Shown piece after piece: positions 55,023 through 64,000 of a stretch of 64,000 nucleotides of DNA (position 1 is its first letter; each line of letters opens with the position of its first letter). Source of the DNA: Mesomycoplasma ovipneumoniae (GTDB lineage: Bacteria; Bacillota_I; Bacilli_A; Mycoplasmatales; Metamycoplasmataceae); assembly GCF_035918255.1 (NCBI RefSeq), contig NZ_CP142136.1:558001-622000 (forward strand), given 5' to 3'. Position numbers and translations under genes: made by a program. Under the pieces are notes generated by a model, which worked only from the letters and a program-made list of their open reading frames with translations, was not told the DNA's origin and made no database searches.

Positions 55023-58000
55023 CTATTCTGGTAATTCAGGCGGTTTAAATGGCCCAAGCATTGCATAATAATTAATCGGATCGTATAGCAATGGGTTACC
55101 TCTAGGGTTGGTTATTGATATTATTCAAGAGGATTTATTATTCTTATTTTCAAAGCTTTGAGCTTCCGATGATTGCCACCAATAATCTCATTTAAGATCG
55201 GAAGTTGACAAATTAGGTTTTGTTTGGTTTCATTCCCGATTTTTAACATACATAATATCTCAAGTATAACCATTTTGGAAACGCGTACCTTGATTACCAC
55301 TTTGAATATAATAAGTTCTTTCGTTATTTCATTTTAATGTTGGAACTGCTCTGTTTAAGTAAAAAATATCATTTAGGACTTTATCATTCGTTGTTCATTC
55401 AAATGTAGGAGAAGATCAAAATACTTTTGAAATATGTTTTGGAAATTTATTAATTCTAGGAATTAAATCAGAGTTATTTGGGGTTTGGCCTCATCTTGGT
55501 TGTCATAAATTCCTATAATTTCTTCCGGATTGCATAATTGATACAGCATCATGGGGGTCTTTGAATTTAGCAAAGGGCATTATATGCCCAGGAGTAGCAT
55601 AAGGTGAATTTAATACAAAAGAATAAGTTGAGGATAATGAATCCAAAGATTGGTTTTTAAACTGTAATGAAATTGGTAAATGAACAAGTTTTCCGGCAGG
55701 ATATCAAAGTCTTTTTGCAGTTTGAAATTTTTCAGGTAATTCAAATGTTCCAGTGCTAGAGTAAACCGCCCAATAAAGAGTTAAATATTTTATTCCTGAA
55801 CCAACATCAGTTTTTGTTCTAATTGCAACAGGCTCTTGGGGAACGTTTAATTCCACAGGATTTTCTCATACATCAGTAGCCTTATTACCTTTAACCTTAT
55901 TAAAAATTGTTGCATCAGGAACTTCAAGTTGAGTATTAGATTTAGAAGTATCAAGCTCTTTATTAACAATAACTTTTAGCCAATCTTGTTCTTTATAAGG
56001 TGTTAAATGCGGGAATTCACCAAAAGGATTATAATCTTTTCCGGTTTTTTGAATTAAATCAAGCGGATCATAAATTGCATAACTAAAACCAATTAGGCCT
56101 GGATTCATATAATCAACATTAGTTGGAGTAACAATAACCGCACTAGATTGGAGTCTAAATGCTATTGACTGACTATTATCTACTGGTGCTGGTGTGCTAA
56201 CAAGCGCTGGTACTGGCGAAGAACTAGGAACGCTAGTAGTGGTGGTAGCAGCGGTAGCGGTATCACTAGGTTTTGAAGGATCAAGATGATATTTAGTTTT
56301 GTCTTTAATTGTAATTTGAATCTGGGCACCAACAATTGATTTTAAAGATTTTGGTTGAACTTTTAAAGTTGCTGTTACTTTTTGGGGATCTCATTGTAAA
56401 TCTGATAGAACTAAATCGGTATTAAATTGTCCTTTATCTTTTTGTTCGTAATTAGTTGAGGTGCTTAATTTTTTTTCAACCTCTATTTGGTTTGGGCTTT
56501 GTCTACCGCTATGAGTACGGTGTGGAATTAATTTCAGTTTGAGGTTTTCTTTTAGTCAATCTATATTTATTGCTGTTCCAGCTTCTTTATTAAATCTAAT
56601 ATAAACTTGTTCGCCCTCATAATAATCATATCTAAGTGGATGCGATCAAGCTGATTCAAGACTAACAGGCACATTTAATGGAGCAAAATAAATTTTTTGT
56701 TGTTTACTAGGGGGATTTGAAGTAGATGTTGTAAAAGGTAGACCTTCAACATTTTTAAGAAATTCTAACAAAGGAGAATCATGGTCATAATTTTGGATTT
56801 TATGGTTTTCTTTTGATGCCAGATGTGGTTCAATGCTGAGTACCTCATAAATTGATCCAGGCTCAAGATTTGAAATATTAAAAGTTAATTTTTTAGTTCT
56901 AACATCAATTAAAACTGGGTTAGAGTGTGAACTAATAATACGTTCCCTTCCATATTCAGGAAATACTTTTTTGTAATATAACATAAAAGGAACATCAGCA
57001 ATTGAATTAGTTTGTTTTTCATCTTTAAGTTCAACACTAATATTTACATTTGTTGTTGAAATTGGAGTTAGAATCAATGGATTTGAAGCCGCTAAATTTA
57101 ATTTTTTAGCAGTGGTACGAAACTCACGTAGAGATTGCTTTGCACCTGAGGCAATTTCGGGAGCAAATGGAATTGTAAAATCTTGACTAAGTTGGTTTTG
57201 TTGAGTGCTTGAATTTCCTGATCCTGATCCGGGAGTTTGGGATTGTTCTAATTTTAGAGTTATATTATTATACTCGGTAAATTGTTCAAGACCTTCAACT
57301 TTGAAGGTGATTGAATTTGTTTCTGGCGGAGTAGAAGATTCCTTGGTTCCTGTTTTGGTATCTGTGTTAGTACCAGATCCGGAAGGTTGTTGCTGAGGTT
57401 GAGGTTGAGGTTGACCCGGCTGGGTTGATTGTTTTTTAGTTACAGTGAATTTAGGTTCAAAGCCAGCATTTTGGAGATCTTGAGTTCAACCTTCAAGTTT
57501 AATTTTAGCATGATCGTCTTCAATTGTTTCTTTTATAATATTTGTAATTAAAGGTTGGGTAATAAAATCAAGAATAACCTGGTTTTGTCCTTGCACACCT
57601 AGCGAACTTGAAGAACTTGAAGAACTTGAAGAACTTGAAGAACTTGAAGAACTTGAAGAACTTGAAGAACTTGAAGAACTTGAAGAACTTGAAGAACTTG
57701 AAGAACTTGAAGAACTTGAAGAACTTGAAGAACTTGAAGAAGAATCAAATTTCCAGCCAGCAACTAAATTAGGATTTTGAACTTTTGAAGCATCATCAAC
57801 TTTAAGATCGACTGTTTTTGATGTTAAGGCATTGATTTTGTATTTTATTCCAGGCTCAAGAATATTTAAAAATTTAAAAGTAGCTTGTAATTTATCTTGA
57901 TCAGTCCCAGTTCCGGCAACACCGCCTGATGAACTACCAGAGTTAGTAATTAAAGTTGTTGCACCAATTGATTGGGATTTATCACCTTTTTCTAAATACA

Positions 58001-61000
58001 AAGTAACAAGATCATCTTTTAAGAAAGCATCATCTTTGTCAAATTCTAGCGTAATTGTTGCTGAATCGGTTGTTACATCTTGAATTTCGGTTTTAATTAG
58101 TTTAGTTTTTTCAGCTTTTGAGTAAAACTTACGTTGTAATGCACTTTCTTGACTAATTGGAGTATCAAAAGTAATATCACCCAGGTCACCAGAGCTTGTT
58201 TTATCTTTTATTGATTTAATAATATATTGTTTTGCTTTTTTGAGTCCATTATTAACGACAAATTGAACACTTGAAGTAATTTGCCCGCCCAATGGAGTTA
58301 AAGTTTTTGAACTAGTTACTTTTTTATCATTTTCTTTCCAATGATTAGGGAGATATTTATTTCCAAATTCTTGATCAATTTCGGCTGATAACTCTAATTC
58401 TTTATTATTTAGCTCACCATTATTATTGTAAAACTCAACATCAATATTAGTTGTCCCTTCTGAGACAGCTTCATATTTAATTGCCTTAATTGCATTTTTA
58501 GTTTTTAAATCAACAGATGAATGATTTGCAGGATTAGTAACTTTTAATTTTTGAGGTAGACGAACTGCAAATTTATCTTGAGCATCATTTCTAAGAGTAA
58601 AAATGTAATTTTTAATTGTGTATTTGTCACCTGGAATAAGACCTTTGGCTTCAAGAATAATTTGTTTATTTTGACCAGATCCACCGCCAATACCATCGCT
58701 TGTATTTGCGTCAGTTATCTCTTTAGATTCAGTATAAAAGATTTTCTTTTCAACTGATTCAAGCTCAAGTTGAATATTATACTTATCTTTTAGGAAAACT
58801 AGATCGCTACTATCAAGCTCAACTTGGAAATGTCCGTTTCTAAGTTCGGGATCGCTTTTTCGTTGACCTTGAACAGTTATATTTGAACCAGGCATGGTTG
58901 AAGTGGTCGCATTTTTAATTGTTGTTGATTCAATTGTTGTATTAACAATTGTTTGTCATTTTTCTGACTCAGAAGTTGATGTTTTTTTATCATCAGGTTC
59001 CATTTTTTCTTTGTCAAGATAAAGACTTAAGGATGTAGAACTTCCGTCTTTAGTTGAAAGACTAATTTCTTCGATTAAATACCAAGAACCTTTCTCTAAA
59101 GAAGTTAAATCAAATTCTAAATTAGTAATTCCAAAATTCTCTTCATTATTGCTTTGTTGGTTATTATTTTGGGGTTGACTTACTTGAATTGTTTCTATTG
59201 TCGCGCTTGTATCACTATTAGCTCCAGAATTACTTGTTGGATCTTCCCATCCATAAGCATCAGATTTATTTTGCAGTTTTTTATATTTAACGGTCGCGCG
59301 TTGGTTAGAAAAGTCTAATTTTTGTGAGTTTTCAACAGCTAAAATTAGTCTAACTTTGTCTTGACTTGGAATGTAAGTCATTTTTGTAATTAATGGTGCA
59401 GTATTAAAACTAAATGAAGGGCCTTGGCTAATTTGACTTGCAACATTTACAACAACTGGCGCATTAGGATCAGGAACAATAACTTTTACCTTATTTGCCT
59501 CATCTTCAAGACCAATTATTGTATATTCAGCTCCGGCATCAAGTTGATCAAGATCAAATTCATAATAATAATGAGCCTGATCTGGTTGAATATTTAGTCA
59601 AGTTTGTGAATCTTGAGACTGACCTGAAACTAAACTAGCACTAGCAAAAGTTTTACTTATAGTTGAAACACCTTGTTTTGAAGATTTATAAACTAATTTA
59701 AGTTTTGTTGACTTTTCTTCAAGTGGTTTGTCTTGACTTGAGAAAAACACTCTAACTTTAGCTTTTTGCCAAGGCTTACCAGTTTGGCTATTTTGGTCCT
59801 GATCTAATTGGTAAGTAATTCCTAGAGCGGTGGCAGATTCAAAAGTTGTTTTAAATTGTTTTTTCTGGTCAGCTGTTAGTTGTTGACCTGTTGAATCTGG
59901 CAAAGCATTTTCCTGGATTTTTTGGTTGTCAAATTCAATTTTTTGTTGAGTATTAAATTGAGGCTGATCACCACCAAGGGTTGGTTGGTTTTGGGCTTGG
60001 TCAAAAACTAATGAAGTAATATTATATTCAGTATTTTTTGATAAATCTTTCAAATTAAAGACTGCCTTAGAAGTTTTATTAACCTCATCAGCAATGATAG
60101 TTGTTGATTCTTCCTTAGTTTGATTTGAATTATAACTAAAAGTAGTTTTTACTTTTTTACCAATAAATGAACCATTAGGATCGTCAATTACTAATTCGAT
60201 TGTTGCGCTTGTTTCAGAAATTAATTTTTTTCTAATTGCTATTATTTTAGTGTTTGTATAAAAAGTTCTTTTATTAATAGTTACTGATTCTTGAATTTCA
60301 ACAGGTGGAAACTCAAGGTTTTGCAATAAAGGTGATTGTTCTTTGTCACCAGCAAATTCAAGTGATTGAACAACATATTTACCAGGCTCGTTAATATTTT
60401 CAATTGTTACTTCAACGCTCGGTTCAGCGCTAGAATCATTTGCATTAAATTGGAAATTAGATTTATCAATTTCGACACTTTGACCTAAACTTTTTGGATT
60501 AATATAATTAACTTTTAATTTATTATAAACACTTAAAAATGGTTTGTATTTAGGATCAAATTTAATTGTTAGTTTTGCATTATTTCGATTAAAATCAGGT
60601 TGAATTTCAATTGATTTAGCCTCAACTTTTGCTGGATAAGTTAAAAATGCTCGTTTTTCTTCAGCTTGAGAAGAAAAATTAAAAAGTCCTGAATTTTCAT
60701 CACCATCATTTTGATTTTTAGTGTCTAAAACATTATCAGTATTATCATTTGTATCATAAGCAATTTTAGTTATGTAATATTGAGCAAAGGGATCTAATCC
60801 AGTTAGCGTAAATTTGAAAGTTGTACTGTGTTCAATTTGGTCATCTTCGGATTTTTTAACTTGACTAACACCAAGCTGTCCGTTAGCTCTTGTAAGTTCG
60901 GCTTGAACTTCGGCAATTGTTTCTTTTGCTTGATCACCATCGACAATTTTTTTATATTGAATTTTAGCCTTTACGGTTTTGTTCTTTTCTTCGAGCTCTC

Positions 61001-64000
61001 TAAAAACACCACCAGTATCTTTTAGAGTTAAGAGAAAATCATAGTCATCGGGATTTTTATCATTACGGAATTTCAAAATTGAATCTACTATTGGCAAAGT
61101 TGCGAATTTTTTATTTGTATCATCAACTGTTGAATCAAAAAAGAAATCAATTTTTCTACCATTATTTTGTGCACTTCGACGGCGGCGAGACGGCGTCGCG
61201 GTTGATTTTTGTCTAATACCCAGAATTCTAAATCCGGTTCCTTTTTCGAGTTTTGACAATTGCGCCTTAAATTTAACATCATTTTGATTGGTATCATCAA
61301 TAGTTAAATCTGCGGTTTTTTCATCAATTGAACCAGTTTGATAATAAACTAACTCTAAATTAGATTTGTAGTCTGAATGTTTTAAATACTTATCAGAATT
61401 ATCAAATGTAATTGTGATAGTAGCGCTATCAACCTTTTTGTCATCAATTTCAATTTGACTTATTTTAGCTGAATCAGGTTTGATAATAAAGTTTTGTCCA
61501 AATTCGACTGATCCATTTCCTGAAACATTACCTTCGATTTTGGTTTTTGTTCCTGGTTCACTAATTTTAATTGCAAAATCTGAATAACTATCAACAGTTT
61601 GACTTTGAGTTTTTACACTTTGGTCTTGATCAGATTTATTTGCTCAAGTTACTTCTTGAAGTTGGTAAGTGGCATTTTTTTCTAAATTATCAAGTTCAAA
61701 ACTAATTTTTGAGTTTTTGACGCTCGCTGTTTTTTCAACAACTGTGTTCGTCTGAGAATTTTCGCCTTTTGCATCAATAACTTTTAATAATTTAATTTTA
61801 ACATCTCGAGCTTCAAAACCACCTTGGTCAATTTGGCGACCAGCAAGAGGATCTTTAATTGTAAAATTAGCTAAATATTTTGTTTCTGAAACTTTATTAA
61901 TTGAATAAGAAATAATTTCGGGCTTAGTGGCAAAATAAAGTTTTGTTAAAACCTGAGGCGGTGTAGCAGCTTGGGCTTGAGTTTGTTGGATAGATTGATC
62001 GTCGTTAAATTTGAATGTTTTGAGTCGTTTCGGAGCACCTTGAATTTCATCAGTAACATCTTCAACTTTTACAAGCACATACAAACTTCCAGGCTTTACA
62101 TCGTTTAATGTAATATCCAATTCCGGGTTAGGCTGAGTAATTTGACTATTTTCAAATTCTTTTTGGGCACTTACTTGTTCAAGACTTTGAGTATTTTGGA
62201 AAGTAAATTTAAGAGTTCGTTTTGTATTAGCGCCTTGGTCATATAAAAATTGCTCGTCACTAGCAAACTTAATTTTTACATCGGCACTATTATTATCAGA
62301 TTTATAACTAATGTCAGTAATTGTCGCTGATTCAGCCTCAAGACGAAATTCTTTAGTAATTTCAGAATTTTGATTTGTAGTGTTTTCAAATCCTTCAACT
62401 TGGTCTCCGCCTTGAATTTGGTCAGGTTGAGGTTGAGTTGGCAAACTATCGAGAACTTGTAGCTCTTCAATTTCGTATTGGCCAGCTTTTTGAAGACCAT
62501 TAATTTCAAAAACGGCATTACCATTAATTATTTCAGCACTATAAACACTTGGTGAGTTTGCGGCAGGCGGGTTAGGTTTTGATTTAACTTTAATTTGCAA
62601 AAATTTATTATTTCAATTAGCGGCTTTGTCATTAAGACTAACATCAATTCGAACTGATGTTTCTGAAGTTGAAATTGGTCTAATTTGGGCTAAACTTGGT
62701 GTTGGTGAGAAAAATTGTTTTTCAAAACCGGCCTCAGTATCAGGTGATCTGTCAAATTCAAATTTAAATTCTTGTTTTTTTAGATCAAGTGCATTTCGTA
62801 CTTGAGTGGTTTCTTCTTTTAATTCAATATTTTCAATTTCGTATTTGTCTCCAGGTGATAAATTAGTTAAATTAAAAGTAATTGTTTTGGCTGTCTTATC
62901 AACAGTTGCCTGAACTTCTTGAGAAGTGCTTGCATTAGTTGATAAATTTTTGTAAGTTAATTCAAGTGTTTTTTGGCCTAAATAATCATCAACATTATCA
63001 AGAGTTAATTCAATATTTAAACTAGTTGTTTGAATTGACTTAGTTGTAATTCTAGTAATTTTTGCAGTTTTGGCGCTTGTGATAAATGATTTTTTGGTTT
63101 CTAAATCTTTATCGGTTTCAAGTAGTTCAATTTCTTCATCATTAGTTTGGATTTCTGACTGAACATTAACTAAAACAGCATCAAGACTACGCCGAGAACG
63201 AACGTGAGCAAAATTTGTTGCTTGGCTAGCGGCTTGCGCAACAGGATTTTCAAATTTAACTGACTTGATTTTATATTTGGTTGCTTTTTCTAAGTTTAAA
63301 AAGGTAAAATCATAAATTCCGTTAAGACTTGTTGCACTAAGAACTAAATTGGATTGAGTTGCACCTGCTGGTGTTGTAGATAGAGCTTGACTTGATTCTA
63401 TTTTTTCGAGCTCAACAGTTAATTTTTTGCCAGCAGTATATCTTCCATCATCTTTGAGTTCAAGTCTGAGCCTAGCTTGGGTTTCAACTTCAGTATCAAA
63501 TTCAATTTTTTTAATTACTGCTGCAGTTGCAATTATTTGATCTTTATAAAAATCAAGATCATCTAAATAAATATCAACTTTTGGTGTGCTTTGTGGACTA
63601 GTATCATCTTGAACTTGTTCAAAGCCAAGAATTACATATTGTTGACCGTTTTCAAGACCTGTAAGTTCAAAAGAAGTTTTTTGGCTATCAACATCGGTTT
63701 TTGCTTCAACAATTTGTTCTTGTTGCTCACCGCCGTATTTTTTAAAGCGAACTTTTAATTTATTTTTATTAAGAAAATCATCAAGTTTTTCAGCGCTGGC
63801 AGCTTGAGCATTTGCTTGATTTGGGATAAAATCTTTACCAAATTCAATTTCAAATCTAGCTGTGTTTTTAGTTCGATTTGTTAGTTGAATTTTTGTAACA
63901 TTAGCGGTTTTTGGAATAGTTTGAAATTGACTTTTTTCGGTTGAATCAAGCAAATTATCTTTAAAAGGAATTAAAACAGCGCTAGTATTAGTGTCGGCAA
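55023..64000 (-). CDS. giant Ig/FnIII-like repeat surface protein 3 (partial, inverted paralogue of protein 2)
   Basis: Open on the minus strand from the window edge to TAG at 55023, at least 2,990 codons with no stop once UGA is Trp. It aligns end to end with residues of giant protein 2 encoded at about 39030-47947: same repeat order, same polybasic linkers (RSRRSLDAV near 63190; SRRRRSAQ near 61180), same C-terminus (NYYAMLGPF.PPELPE). Some stretches are nearly identical in DNA (3 differences in 109 bp between 62697-62805 and 40190-40298); others differ widely, especially low-complexity linkers. A serine run of about 48 residues is specific to this copy. The N-terminus, promoter and any switch tract lie outside the window. 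Confidence 0.9.
57604..57738 (-). repeat. 9-bp VNTR (15 units) encoding polyserine
   Basis: Fifteen perfect GAACTTGAA units on plus (TTCAAGTTC on minus, three Ser codons each). With flanking Ser codons the protein has about 48 serines. At the same place giant gene 2 has a short, degenerate Ser/Thr stretch (about 45335-45380). The unit is a multiple of three, so changes alter length and not frame. Confidence 0.95.

Noticed and set aside
57604-57738. Regular repeat resembling a CRISPR array
   Set aside because: Units are 9 bp and contiguous with no spacers, lie in an open frame, and no cas genes are present.

Overview
This is a low-GC mollicute chromosome segment that must be read with UGA as tryptophan (genetic code 4). 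Almost every long gene carries in-frame UGA and is intact only under that code. A P97-like/P102-like adhesin pair, large Cys-free surface proteins, dense insertion sequences and TAAAAT/TATAAT promoters point to the Mesomycoplasma hyopneumoniae / ovipneumoniae / dispar / flocculare cluster. The species cannot be fixed from this window alone.

Layout. 1-4150: housekeeping genes (MacB-type ABC ATPase, two AzoR-like flavoproteins, L31, a Dps-like ferritin, an RluD-type pseudouridine synthase). 4154-6150: a mobile element with 19-bp terminal inverted repeats (TIRs) around an intact IS3-type transposase. 6220-7509: an unknown membrane protein and tRNA-Ser/tRNA-Leu. 7872-12602: an RpiR-type regulator and the mannitol operon mtlA-mtlD-mtlF. 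12604-16128: a nested mobile island (TIR element, IS3, IS256) inserted at the mtlF stop with a ~75-bp duplication of the mtlF end. 16427-23080: the P97/P102-like operon behind a T15 promoter tract. 24079-47947: two giant genes in tandem (about 12.1 and 11.8 kb) coding for Cys-free proteins built of many Ig/FnIII-like repeats. 48032-54872: a TIR-bounded cassette with a dead IS256 transposase, a broken rnhB and a type IIS restriction-modification operon (two adenine methyltransferases and an AlwI/BstNBI-type nuclease) whose nuclease gene is split by a 395-bp miniature element. 55023-64000: a third giant gene, an inverted paralogue of the second, running out of the window.

The most notable signal is a surface-variation locus with several apparent layers. 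A (AC)13 tract in the first giant gene puts about 3,300 downstream codons out of frame, so a one- or two-unit slip would switch it on. The second and third giant genes form a large inverted repeat around the 7-kb mobile cassette, so recombination should swap C-terminal halves and invert the cassette. The third gene carries a 15-unit 9-bp serine VNTR. The adhesin operon has a homopolymer next to its promoter. Recurrent polybasic R-x-R-R-S sites suggest proteolytic processing.

A second theme is one TIR family (CCCGAGTTTCCCAGTTTGA) found as miniature elements, IS-loaded composites and a cargo cassette, with target duplications that appear to vary from 12 to about 75 bp.
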